Assembly: GCA_913063495.1 (NCBI GenBank)
Contig: CAJXXT010000010.1
Location: forward strand, 1-52,895
Source: an uncultured Gammaproteobacteria bacterium
Lineage (GTDB): Bacteria; Pseudomonadota; Gammaproteobacteria; Pseudomonadales; Ketobacteraceae
Direction: 5' to 3'
DNA length: 52,895 bases
Both the position numbers and the translations under genes were made by a program. Of the stretch, positions 9,579-17,687 are shown piece by piece. Position 1 is the first letter of the stretch. Every line of letters begins with the position of its first letter. The notes under the pieces are model-generated. The model was not told where the DNA came from and did not search any database. It was given only the letters and a program-made list of their open reading frames with translations.

Positions 9579-11750
9579 ATGCGGATAATAGCGTCAACAA
9601 AAGCAAAAAAACTCACTTTCTACATCAGCCTACTCGCTTTTTCTATATCCGCCGCTAACGCTCAAAATGATAGCCTTTCATTACAAGGTTATTCGGGGTT
9701 ACTGAACATTCCCAACGCCCACGTCACCACCCACGGAACGGGGTTTATTCAATACTCAGACCAAATGTTTCGTGATGGTGAGTATGTTCATAACGACAAC
9801 TTATCAGGATCATTTGGAATATTCCCCAATATAGAAGTTGGTGGTCGAATCGCATGGTTCCACTCAAAAACAAACTTATTTACTGATGAAGACGAACCTC
9901 GCGACCTATCCGCTAATATAAAACTTAAAATACCGTTTATCCCCGACAATTGGTTTTCCATCGCCGTAGGGGAGCAAGATGCTGGTGGTGAAGCAAGTTT
10001 TTTTGATGCTAAATATGCTGTTATTAGCCGTTCATTCGGCCCTCTCAGATTGGACGCGGGTTATGGCGACAGCATTGAAAACCAACGTTTGGATGGAGCC
10101 TTTGGTGGTTTTGAATATCAAGCATTTCCATGGTTGAGCCTTATCGGTGAATATGACGCTAGAGATGTGAATGCAGGGTTTCGCATCAACACCCCCTCCT
10201 CATGGATGCCCAATGGGTTTCGTGCCGACTTAACAGTAATGGCTTATTCTGATAACGAGCTAAGCGATGACAAGCGCTTTTTTGGTTTAGCCTTTAGATT
10301 CCCGCTAAACGGTGATTCGCTTAAAACAAAGCGTACTCCTGTTAAGCGCTCCCCTGTTAAACGTACCCCGATTGCAGCCAACCAAAACAATCTACCCACA
10401 CACCCAAATAGACACCAAAAAGCCAACACAGCGCCTTTGCCACAGTATTTTGCAGCAAACCGATACCGAAAAAAGGCCACTCCCACACGCACCATGACTG
10501 ATTACCCGTCAAGTGAAGCTGCCACCCTCCACACAAAATCCACAGGCATCAAAGATCAACACAACACCATCGCTAAAAATCTATTCCGAAAACTCCAACA
10601 ACATGAATTTGAACGTATTAAGACAGGTGTAGATGCTGAAGGGGTTCTAAATGTCTCCATTGAAAATACGATATTTAATCACAATGAACTAGATGCCATC
10701 GGCTTAACACTCGGCATTGCAGCCAATTTAGCAAAAGAAGCGTTCGATAAAACCCGACTATTTTTGACCAACGAAGGCATCCAAGTACTGGAGGTCATTA
10801 TCTCCAACAAGCAGTACGCAAAATATACCAACAACCCTCAGGTTCTCAACGCAGAGATTAGCGTAAAATATCCTAGCAACACCAATACAGAATGGCATCA
10901 TCAATCCGCCCCCGATTCACACTACAAACCGGTTTTAACGCTGTCCCCCAGCATCACCAACGTCATTGCTAATGAGAATGGCGTATACAGTTACTCATGG
11001 GGGTTAGAATCCACTGCATCCCTTTCTTTATGGAAAGGGGCTATTGCCAGCATCTCACTTAACCAAGAGATCGTCAGCAATGACACCTTTAAAAAAGACG
11101 GGGTGTTTTACGAATTCAGAGAACGGGATGAGGTCAAAAACATGACCTTACAGCAAACGGTAAAATACAAATCTTTATTCAATACGACGTATGTGGGCAG
11201 AAGACAATATGATTACAAGGGAATCCAAAACCTAACCACCCTACTATCACCCTCCGGCACTCACAAAGCAACCGTACGGCTTGGTGATTACACACACGAT
11301 ACCACCGATGAATCAAAAGATTTCTCTCTATACAGCTACCGCTATTACTCCCAACGTTTTAATGCATCTACTGAAATTACTGGCGGCAAGTTTTGGGAAG
11401 GCGATGATGGCTATCGAGTAGAATCAAAATTCTGGTTTGGAGACAATGCAGTATCGCTAATCTACAAAGACACAGATCAAGAGTTTATCGCCATTACCTG
11501 GAATCTACCCTTAACTCCCAGAAAAGACTTCAATAGCCCATGGGGCCAAGTCAAAGGGAATTCAGACTGGACCTATGGCATACAGACCATGATTAATAAC
11601 GATTCCAATGACATTGCATTTGGCCCAGGTATCGTACCCAAAATGACCTTTGAAACAGAGCAAACATACCTGAATAGAGATAGGCTATCCCCATCATATG
11701 TCTATGGTAACTTGTTACGTATGAGAGAGGCTTATTTGCAGTATAAATAA
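9579..11750 (+). CDS. yjbH: YjbH-family outer-membrane exopolysaccharide protein
   Basis: A 723-residue exported protein with an N-terminal signal peptide (hydrophobic run ending near ANAQ) and then the YjbH-type start LQGYSGLLNIPNAHV-THGTG. Alternating aromatic/hydrophobic strands through the C-terminal half fit a beta-barrel. A linker at about residues 245-310 is basic and Pro/Thr rich with three related RTPVKR/RSPVKR units. In E. coli the yjbEFGH (and gfc) operons act in exopolysaccharide or group 4 capsule production; YjbH itself has no assigned reaction. Here it follows rfbD by 31 bases with an AGGGA site, and YjbE/F/G homologues are not visible beside it. Confidence 0.85.
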   Translation: MRIIASTKAKKLTFYISLLAFSISAANAQNDSLSLQGYSGLLNIPNAHVTTHGTGFIQYSDQMFRDGEYVHNDNLSGSFGIFPNIEVGGRIAWFHSKTNLFTDEDEPRDLSANIKLKIPFIPDNWFSIAVGEQDAGGEASFFDAKYAVISRSFGPLRLDAGYGDSIENQRLDGAFGGFEYQAFPWLSLIGEYDARDVNAGFRINTPSSWMPNGFRADLTVMAYSDNELSDDKRFFGLAFRFPLNGDSLKTKRTPVKRSPVKRTPIAANQNNLPTHPNRHQKANTAPLPQYFAANRYRKKATPTRTMTDYPSSEAATLHTKSTGIKDQHNTIAKNLFRKLQQHEFERIKTGVDAEGVLNVSIENTIFNHNELDAIGLTLGIAANLAKEAFDKTRLFLTNEGIQVLEVIISNKQYAKYTNNPQVLNAEISVKYPSNTNTEWHHQSAPDSHYKPVLTLSPSITNVIANENGVYSYSWGLESTASLSLWKGAIASISLNQEIVSNDTFKKDGVFYEFRERDEVKNMTLQQTVKYKSLFNTTYVGRRQYDYKGIQNLTTLLSPSGTHKATVRLGDYTHDTTDESKDFSLYSYRYYSQRFNASTEITGGKFWEGDDGYRVESKFWFGDNAVSLIYKDTDQEFIAITWNLPLTPRKDFNSPWGQVKGNSDWTYGIQTMINNDSNDIAFGPGIVPKMTFETEQTYLNRDRLSPSYVYGNLLRMREAYLQYK

Positions 11751-11770
11751 GCCTTATATAATATTTTTGA

Positions 11771-11836
11771 ATACATGATTGCTTAGAGCCTCAATTCTCC
11801 GGCTAATGCTGCCATTTATAACAAGCAATCATGTAT
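11771..11836. repeat. 14-base perfect inverted repeat after yjbH
   Basis: ATACATGATTGCTT (11771-11784) and its exact complement (11823-11836) are separated by 38 bases. There is no T-run directly after the right arm, so it is a poor intrinsic terminator; a protein site or an RNA structure ahead of the next gene is equally possible. Confidence 0.8.
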
Positions 11837-11842
11837 ACTTCC

Positions 11843-11876
11843 TTTTCTATTGATTTATCTTTTCTATTGATTTATC
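11843..11876. repeat. 17-base perfect tandem duplication
   Basis: TTTTCTATTGATTTATC is present twice in tandem between the inverted repeat and the poly-C tract, within the leader of the following membrane-protein gene. Confidence 0.9.
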
Positions 11877-11889
11877 TTCGCTTTTAATG

Positions 11890-11899
11890 CCCCCCCCCC
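11890..11899 (+). promoter_or_regulatory. Poly-C tract (10 C) just ahead of a start codon
   Basis: Ten consecutive C, ending 12 bases before the ATG at 11912 and immediately upstream of the AAGAGA ribosome site. Homopolymeric C/G tracts in such positions change length by slippage and can alter expression of surface genes in several pathogens; whether this one varies is not visible. Confidence 0.5.
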
Positions 11900-11911
11900 T
11901 TAAGAGAACCG

Positions 11912-13129
11912 ATGCAAACCACCAAGAACGACAATATCTATTTATGGCTGGCTTTTTTAGCCTCCGCCTTCTTATGCTATCTCCGGGCCCCAGACCTATT
12001 TTATGACCCCCGAATATGGGCAGAAGGCGGCTCAGTCTATCTACCGCAAGCCCTAGAAGAAGGTTTTTTACACAACCTCTTTACTACTAAGCTTGGCTAT
12101 TACTCCCTTTTCAATAACTTATCCTACAGTGTCATTACTTTATTTGACCTTAAATACGCTGCGCTCTTATCTGTCGCATTTTCCTTCCTTGCCATCATGG
12201 CAACGGTATCCCTAGCGCTTTGGCTACCCATGCGAGGAATAGAAACCACACAACAGAAAACACTACTTGCAATATCGATCGTCATTTTCTCAAATGCGGA
12301 AATATGGCTAAACGTTATCAATGTACAATTCTATCTGGCGTTATGTGCTTTTTTTGTATTGATGAACGATACGACAAAATCAAGCTCGCAACTAAAATGG
12401 GTATCTCGACTTATCCTTGTGTTAGCCTTACTCACGGGCCCTGTTTCATGCTTTTTGTGCCCTATTTTTATCTATAGGGCATATAATGAGAAAGATAAAG
12501 AGTCGTATTTATTATGCGCAATTACGATAACTTTAACGCTTTGCCAGGCCCTTATTATTACTGGGCATTTCAATGAGTCCATTGGAGATCGAGGTATCGC
12601 TTTTCGCGTCGATGCCCTATCGCGATGGTTAAAATATAACGTGCTGGTACCATTTACTGGAGACCTAAAACACTCAGCGAAGCTTCTTTACAACATACTG
12701 GGTTATGGAACCTTTTTATACTTAACATACGCATTCATTACATCGAGAAAAAACAGCGACACACAAATCCTATTGGGGGCATTTCTTTTTCTATCCATTC
12801 TCAGTCATTTATTTTCTCTTAAAATGCAGGGCGCACCACGCTATGGCTATGCCCCTTCACTGATATTAATATTCTTTCTACTACGACAACTCCCTGAATC
12901 TCGCAAATGGCCCCAGTTCATCCTAACAACCTCACTTATAGCAAACACCCTCTATTTCCCAATGCATATACACGAAAGCATTTACTCTACCCAATGGGCA
13001 AAGTGGGACTCTGCATTACAAGCTTTCAGAAACAACAAAACAAATAACATCACGCTTTGGCCAAACGAGTGGGTTGTCCCTACAGAATCTCACCCATATT
13101 TCACCCCAGCCCAAAAAGCACCTGAATAG
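11912..13129 (+). CDS. Polytopic membrane protein, possibly GT-C-type glycosyltransferase
   Basis: I do not recognise this 405-residue protein as a named family. It has roughly ten hydrophobic segments, a short first one (residues 10-25), then an outward-looking loop with DPRIWAEGGSVYLPQA. An acidic residue in the first extracytoplasmic loop together with a many-helix core is the general plan of lipid-linked-sugar-using GT-C transferases, so attachment of a sugar or other group on the periplasmic side is a reasonable guess. The C-terminal tail is soluble and Trp/Pro rich. ATG at 11912 has AAGAGA six bases upstream. The leader carries a C10 tract and repeats, unlike its neighbours. Confidence 0.6.
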   Translation: MQTTKNDNIYLWLAFLASAFLCYLRAPDLFYDPRIWAEGGSVYLPQALEEGFLHNLFTTKLGYYSLFNNLSYSVITLFDLKYAALLSVAFSFLAIMATVSLALWLPMRGIETTQQKTLLAISIVIFSNAEIWLNVINVQFYLALCAFFVLMNDTTKSSSQLKWVSRLILVLALLTGPVSCFLCPIFIYRAYNEKDKESYLLCAITITLTLCQALIITGHFNESIGDRGIAFRVDALSRWLKYNVLVPFTGDLKHSAKLLYNILGYGTFLYLTYAFITSRKNSDTQILLGAFLFLSILSHLFSLKMQGAPRYGYAPSLILIFFLLRQLPESRKWPQFILTTSLIANTLYFPMHIHESIYSTQWAKWDSALQAFRNNKTNNITLWPNEWVVPTESHPYFTPAQKAPE

Positions 13130-13145
13130 AGCGTAGTGCCATCAA

Positions 13146-13766
13146 ATGAAATCAATTGAACAGTTCATCCGTAAAAAAATCTTAAAGCGTAACACGCCAA
13201 AAAACACTGAAAACAAATGCTTTCGAACAAACAAGAAATTCACTGAGAAATACCCCAATTACTCTATTGGCATTGGCACCTACGGCCTACCATTAGTTCA
13301 CGACTGGGACGAAGGTAGTACATTGCGTATAGGGTCTTTTTGTTCGATTGCCTCGAACGTACAGATTTTCCTGGGTGGGCACCATAGAACCGACTGGGTG
13401 ACAACCTTCCCGTTCCCTGCATTTCTACCCGATTCAGACATTAAAGATTACGGAGGCACCAACGGGGACGTCACCATCGGCTCCGATGTATGGACATGCG
13501 CCAATGTAATCATCCTATCAGGCGTTACCGTAGGCCATGGCGCGGTACTAGCCAACGGCGCGGTCATTACAAAGGATGTAGAACCCTACTCAATTGTGGG
13601 CGGAAACCCTGCCAAACATATTAAATACCGGTTTGATGCAGATACCCGGCAACGATTACTAGCAACAACATGGTGGAATCTGCCTGAAAATACAATTTCT
13701 CAAAACATTCACACATTGTGTTCTAACGATATCAATGCATTCCTAGAGCTTATCGAAAACCTTTAG
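13146..13766 (+). CDS. Hexapeptide-repeat acyltransferase (XAT/CatB type)
   Basis: A 206-residue left-handed beta-helix acyltransferase predicted to O-acetylate a sugar. Seen are IGSFCSIASNVQIFLGGHHRTDW, whose His-His is the catalytic site of the xenobiotic acyltransferase group, then hexapeptide repeats (VTIGSDVWTCANVIILSG broken by VTVGHGAVLANGAVITKDV) and the family ending YSIVGGNPAKHIKYRF. It begins 16 bases after the membrane protein stop, so it is probably cotranscribed. It converges with the CapD-like gene 40 bases on. The acceptor sugar is unknown. Confidence 0.9.
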   Translation: MKSIEQFIRKKILKRNTPKNTENKCFRTNKKFTEKYPNYSIGIGTYGLPLVHDWDEGSTLRIGSFCSIASNVQIFLGGHHRTDWVTTFPFPAFLPDSDIKDYGGTNGDVTIGSDVWTCANVIILSGVTVGHGAVLANGAVITKDVEPYSIVGGNPAKHIKYRFDADTRQRLLATTWWNLPENTISQNIHTLCSNDINAFLELIENL

Positions 13767-13806
13767 TTCTAGCTCTAGATTAGGGTACAACCACCCTTAT
13801 TAAGCC

Positions 13807-15747
13807 TTATCCCTTGCGACGCCCCATGGATACAACATTGCTTCCTAGGCTCCTCACCTTCTCTCCTTGGCACCAAACAACATCATTAAGCCCTTCATTT
13901 GGTGCATAACCTGTATCCGTACAAAGCAGTAAATCTCGAATCGCCTCGCAATCCCCAGCTTCACAGGCTTTTTCAACTTTCTGTAAGATCTGCAACATCT
14001 CAGACCACGGAAGCGCAAGCTCATCAGCTCGCATAATCCGTGGATGAGTTGTTCCGCTAACATTCTCACCAATTAGCAACTCTTCAAACAACTTTTCGCC
14101 TTGTCGAAGCCCTGTATATTCAACCTCGATATCCCCATCAGGGCTTTGCTCATCCCGAACTTCGAGCCCCATCAAGCGGATCATGGTTTTTGCCAGCTCT
14201 GCGATCTTTACTGGCTCTCCCATATCCAATACAAACACATCACCTCCAGAAGCCATGGAGCTCGCCTGCACGACCAATTGAGCAGCTTCAGGGATTGTCA
14301 TAAAGTACCGAATGATTTCTGGGTGAGTAACGGTAACAGGGCCACCGGCCTTGATTTGTTTTCTAAACAAAGGAACAACAGAACCAGAAGAGCCCAATAC
14401 ATTACCAAAGCGCACCATACAGAAGGTTGTTGACTCGCTTTCTTGGGAAAGGCCTTGCAATACCAACTCAGCCAATCGCTTGGATGCTCCCATAACATTC
14501 GTCGGCCTTACCGCCTTATCAGTAGAGACCAATACAAAGGTAGAAACATCTGCATCCAACGCCGCTCGGGCCGCATTAAAGGTACCTAATACATTATTTC
14601 GTACACCTTCAACAACATTTTGCTCTACCATCGGTACATGCTTATACGCAGCTGCGTGATAGACGGTATCAACAGAAAATGCATCCATAACCGTCTGTAA
14701 TCTATCGAATTTTTGAACACATCCTAACAAAGGCACAACAGACGCAACTAACTCCTCACTAAATACAGCCTCCTGCAACTCTCGATCGATTTGATACAAC
14801 GCAAATTCACAACGCTCAAACAACAATAACTTAGCCGGTTTGGCTTTTAATATTTGCCGACACAACTCTGATCCAATTGATCCGCCAGCCCCAGTAACAA
14901 GCACAACCTTATCTAATATACAACCCTCGATAAGCGCTGCTATTGGCTCGACAGCATCTCGGCCTAGCAGGTCTTCCACCGCAACATCGTGCGTTTCCTC
15001 TACCGAGGCTTCTCCACTAACCAATTGCTCAAACGTAGGAACTGTTTTCACCCTAACAGGGAGCGGCTCAAGATCTGCAAGAATCTCCTTCCGTCTCCAC
15101 ATTGGGGCAGAAGGAATTGCCAACAAAACCTGTTCAACTTTATGCCTTTCTATTAAAAATGGAAGCTTCGCTGGGGAACTAACTTTAACCCCATGATAAA
15201 TCGCATCCACACGCTCCCGCATATCATCAACCAACACAACTGGTTCATATTCATGGCTATTATTAAGTGCAGACATTAATTGCAATCCCGAAGCCCCAGC
15301 ACCGTATATCGCAACCTTTTTCTTGTTTGGTCTAGCCTGAGAAAAAAGATACTCCCTAACCAAAAAGCGACTCCCCCCAACCAAGCCCAAAACAATCATC
15401 CCATAAATCAGTGGAACAGAGCGAGGCAGGTCAGGTAAAAAGTATGCCAGGCCGAGTGCAAGAGCTAAAACAGACACTAAACTTCCTCGAAATACGGCAA
15501 ACAAAGCTTGTCGCCCCATAAATCGCACAACAGCCCTATATAGCCCCATCCGTGCAAACACAACAATACTAACCAACGTAGTCATGGCAATAACAATAAG
15601 AGTATCACCATGCAATAAACCTCCCCCCCCTCTTCCGCTAGCAAAAACAGATAAAACAATCGAACATGGAAGAATAATCAAATCAGCGGATAGCATAATC
15701 ATCCGCTTAACGCCCCTTGAGGCATTCAATAAGCTGTAATCAAACAT
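13807..15747 (-). CDS. Membrane nucleotide-sugar 4,6-dehydratase (CapD/WbpM/FlaA1 family, long form)
   Basis: A 646-residue two-part protein. The first 120 residues contain about four membrane helices; then comes a first Rossmann-like domain (YGAGASGLQL) and a second, catalytic SDR domain starting GAGGSIGSELCRQ, with AAAYKHVPMVEQN and STDKAVRPTNVMGASKR. The Ser-Met-Lys arrangement replaces the usual Tyr, as in the long WbpM type that converts UDP-GlcNAc to UDP-4-keto-6-deoxy-GlcNAc, the precursor of QuiNAc, FucNAc or bacillosamine. It probably feeds the PglC-like initiating transferase. WbpM marks one end of the Pseudomonas O-antigen locus and occupies a like place here. An eight-G run lies in its early coding region. 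Confidence 0.93.
   Translation of the reverse strand: MFDYSLLNASRGVKRMIMLSADLIILPCSIVLSVFASGRGGGGLLHGDTLIVIAMTTLVSIVVFARMGLYRAVVRFMGRQALFAVFRGSLVSVLALALGLAYFLPDLPRSVPLIYGMIVLGLVGGSRFLVREYLFSQARPNKKKVAIYGAGASGLQLMSALNNSHEYEPVVLVDDMRERVDAIYHGVKVSSPAKLPFLIERHKVEQVLLAIPSAPMWRRKEILADLEPLPVRVKTVPTFEQLVSGEASVEETHDVAVEDLLGRDAVEPIAALIEGCILDKVVLVTGAGGSIGSELCRQILKAKPAKLLLFERCEFALYQIDRELQEAVFSEELVASVVPLLGCVQKFDRLQTVMDAFSVDTVYHAAAYKHVPMVEQNVVEGVRNNVLGTFNAARAALDADVSTFVLVSTDKAVRPTNVMGASKRLAELVLQGLSQESESTTFCMVRFGNVLGSSGSVVPLFRKQIKAGGPVTVTHPEIIRYFMTIPEAAQLVVQASSMASGGDVFVLDMGEPVKIAELAKTMIRLMGLEVRDEQSPDGDIEVEYTGLRQGEKLFEELLIGENVSGTTHPRIMRADELALPWSEMLQILQKVEKACEAGDCEAIRDLLLCTDTGYAPNEGLNDVVWCQGEKVRSLGSNVVSMGRRKG
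15623..15630 (-). repeat. G8 homopolymer inside the CapD-like coding region
   Basis: Eight C on the plus strand read as eight G in codons for the Gly run at about residues 42-45, between the first membrane helices. A one-base slip would truncate the enzyme near its N-terminus. Confidence 0.6.
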
Positions 15748-16085
15748 TCCCAGAACAACATCCCTATATCATATAGATGAAAAAAACCACAAAATATCAC
15801 ATTACACTGTAGATATACTTAAGTATTTCATTTTAGCAGGAAAAAACAAAAATACCTCGATGGCAGCAACAATATATGAAAACCCAACTCGCAACCACCA
15901 ACACTCAGCGCATGACCGGTCACCCGCTAGTAATGGTCAAGCAAAGGTAACCTCAAGGGAATTATTGTATTTCCCTAACTCAACCCGATAAGGTCTACCT
16001 CCAATTTGACCTACATCAAGCCTCCCCAACAGGATGCCACCTACACTACTACCTTTAACATCATTAGCTTTTCAAGGGGTTCATC
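15748..16085. other. Divergent intergenic region, no gene seen
   Basis: This 338-base stretch separates the minus-strand CapD-like gene from the plus-strand PhyH-like gene, and should hold both promoters, though no convincing -35/-10 pair stands out. Visible are a 12-base palindrome ATACTTAAGTAT (15815-15826), a 10-base palindrome TGACCGGTCA (15913-15922) and the AGGGG ribosome site of the next gene. No open reading frame with a plausible start and ribosome site was found. Confidence 0.6.
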
Positions 16086-16880
16086 ATGATCAGCCGCTAT
16101 ATAAAGAAGAACAAATACCTATTCTCCCTCGCTTTAACAATTAAAGAAAAAAGCAACGAAGCGCCCAAACTGAAAAATAAACACGCAAAGCTATTAGCCA
16201 CGCTACGCTCGGATGGTGTGGTTGCACTACCGAGTTTCTTTAATGAACAAGAATGTAAAGAACTTATTAATGCATATACTGGTATCGATGATAAATATGT
16301 AAGAACAGAAAAGAATGACCGAAGGGTATTCGGAATACACACTCTAAGCACTCCACACAAGAAATTATTCCATGACAATGAATTGTTCAAGGAAATAGGG
16401 GAGGCGTACCTTGGAGAGGAAGCAGTCTTACAGACCACTATGGCCGCAAAAATAACGCCCGATAGAAATGTTGAATTTGGCTCTGGCGGGGGGTGGCACA
16501 GGGACAGTTTTTCAAGACAATTTAAGGCCGTCGCTTATTTAAATGACGTTGACATAAATAATGGCCCCTTCCAATACATCAAAGGTTCACATAAAATGTC
16601 GAACATCAAAAAAGTACTTTTCTCCCTACCAAAAAGGAAAAATGCGAATGACGCTCGGTACTCAGAATCTGAAATAGATACTATATGCAATATATGCAAT
16701 CAAGAAATCACCAAATTCGTCGCACCAAAAGGCTCAGTCATCCTAGCGGATGTACGTGGTATTCATACCGGAGTGCCTATAGAGACCGGGTATAGATATT
16801 CAATTTTTAACTATTACATTGCAAAATCATTTCACCAGAAGAACAATACAATAGAAAAAATATCAAATCTAAACTACTAA
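16086..16880 (+). CDS. Phytanoyl-CoA dioxygenase-like Fe(II)/2-oxoglutarate enzyme, copy 1
   Basis: A 264-residue PhyH-superfamily protein predicted to hydroxylate or otherwise oxidise a substrate with Fe(II), oxygen and 2-oxoglutarate. The metal triad is visible as His-Arg-Asp in GGGWHRDS and the distal His in RGIHTG; the Arg of GYRYSIFNYY would bind 2-oxoglutarate. A basic, hydrophobic N-terminus precedes the fold but is not a clear signal peptide. AGGGG lies seven bases before the ATG. A second copy at 27555-28328 shares GSGGGWHRDS, QFKA, YLNDV and NGPFQ. In a polysaccharide locus a sugar, lipid carrier or acyl substituent is a likely target; none is established. Confidence 0.85.
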   Translation: MISRYIKKNKYLFSLALTIKEKSNEAPKLKNKHAKLLATLRSDGVVALPSFFNEQECKELINAYTGIDDKYVRTEKNDRRVFGIHTLSTPHKKLFHDNELFKEIGEAYLGEEAVLQTTMAAKITPDRNVEFGSGGGWHRDSFSRQFKAVAYLNDVDINNGPFQYIKGSHKMSNIKKVLFSLPKRKNANDARYSESEIDTICNICNQEITKFVAPKGSVILADVRGIHTGVPIETGYRYSIFNYYIAKSFHQKNNTIEKISNLNY

Positions 16881-16995
16881 AACAACTCAATGAGCCTATT
16901 CATTAACTGTTCCAATCATTCCCCGCCCTTCACAGATTGGAGGCACTATTTGTTAGCAATGAACCTGCGCTTGAGTTAGTATGACCGGAAGTCGA

Positions 16996-17008
16996 ATCAC
17001 TACGTGAT
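16996..17008. repeat. Short inverted repeat ATCAC-TAC-GTGAT
   Basis: A 13-base symmetrical element in the 246-base gap before the SxtJ-like gene. It could be a dimeric regulator site upstream of the carbamoylation cassette; no match to a named operator is claimed. Confidence 0.4.
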
Positions 17009-17126
17009 CCAAAGACCTTCAATTGCGCACCAAAGCGGCCTCCCCCTAAACCAAACATTTCATTACTGCAAATTTAGATCAAGAAATGATGGCATATAAA
17101 AATCAAAACTCTACACAGGAGAAGTA

Positions 17127-17522
17127 ATGGAGTCATTTTCAAAAGTCGAACAGGGGTCAGATAAAAGCTTCGGCGTTGTTTTTTGTTTGATTTTTCTACT
17201 TTTAGGCCTATATCGCTGGTACTACTACGAAACAATAGAAACCCACTGGTTCATTTTAAGCGCGTTATTGCTTTTCACTGCCCTCATAAAACCATCGTTG
17301 TTATCTAAGTTAAATTTCCTCTGGTTTAAATTTGGGATAATACTCGGAGCCGTGACTTCACCAATTATACTTTTCATGATTTACATTATAGCATTAGTTC
17401 CTACCAGCATACTCGTCAGGATATTCAGAAAAGACATTTTGAGCTTAAAATACGACGAAAAAGCAAACAGCTATTGGGTCGAACGTAAAGCACCTATAAA
17501 CAGCATGAAAGATCAATTTTAG
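17127..17522 (+). CDS. SxtJ-family small membrane protein
   Basis: A 131-residue protein with about three or four membrane helices (one near residues 17-30, two closely spaced at 40-55 and a long one at 68-95) and a basic cytoplasmic tail. The family is named after SxtJ of saxitoxin clusters and regularly sits beside a NodU/CmcH-type carbamoyltransferase and a DUF5989 peptide, exactly the arrangement here. Its biochemical role is unknown; a membrane partner of the transferase is a guess. AGGAG precedes the ATG by five bases. Its TAG forms part of the next gene's ribosome site. Confidence 0.8.
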   Translation: MESFSKVEQGSDKSFGVVFCLIFLLLGLYRWYYYETIETHWFILSALLLFTALIKPSLLSKLNFLWFKFGIILGAVTSPIILFMIYIIALVPTSILVRIFRKDILSLKYDEKANSYWVERKAPINSMKDQF

Positions 17523-17530
17523 GAGAATCT

Positions 17531-17680
17531 ATGTCCCTTCTCAATGAACTGTGGCGATACATGAAAGTGAGAAAGAAATTTTGGTTATTACCAATATTTG
17601 CGGTAATGGCATTATTTGGTGGGCTTGTCGTTATGAGCCAAGGTTCAGCTGTAGCGCCATTCATATACACTATATTTTGA
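17531..17680 (+). CDS. DUF5989/SxtK-like 49-residue membrane peptide
   Basis: A very short gene starting at ATG 17531 with AGGAG at 17521-17525, the site overlapping the stop of the preceding gene. The product begins MSLLNELWRYMKVRKKFW, then one hydrophobic helix (LLPIFAVMALFGGLVVM) and ends SAVAPFIYTIF. This charged amphipathic start, single helix and Ala-Pro-Phe-Ile-Tyr ending are typical of the DUF5989 family found between SxtJ-like and carbamoyltransferase genes. The perfect ribosome site, position and family match support a real gene despite its size. Function unknown. Confidence 0.85.
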   Translation: MSLLNELWRYMKVRKKFWLLPIFAVMALFGGLVVMSQGSAVAPFIYTIF

Positions 17681-17687
17681 GTTTAAT

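Noticed and set aside
13767..13806. Short AGGGT/ACCCT hairpin between the convergent acyltransferase and CapD-like genes
   Set aside because: A five-pair stem without a T-run is too weak to call a terminator.
14101..14659. Plus-strand frames of over 100 codons opposite the CapD-like gene
   Set aside because: They lie wholly inside a well-conserved enzyme gene and show no domain or ribosome site.
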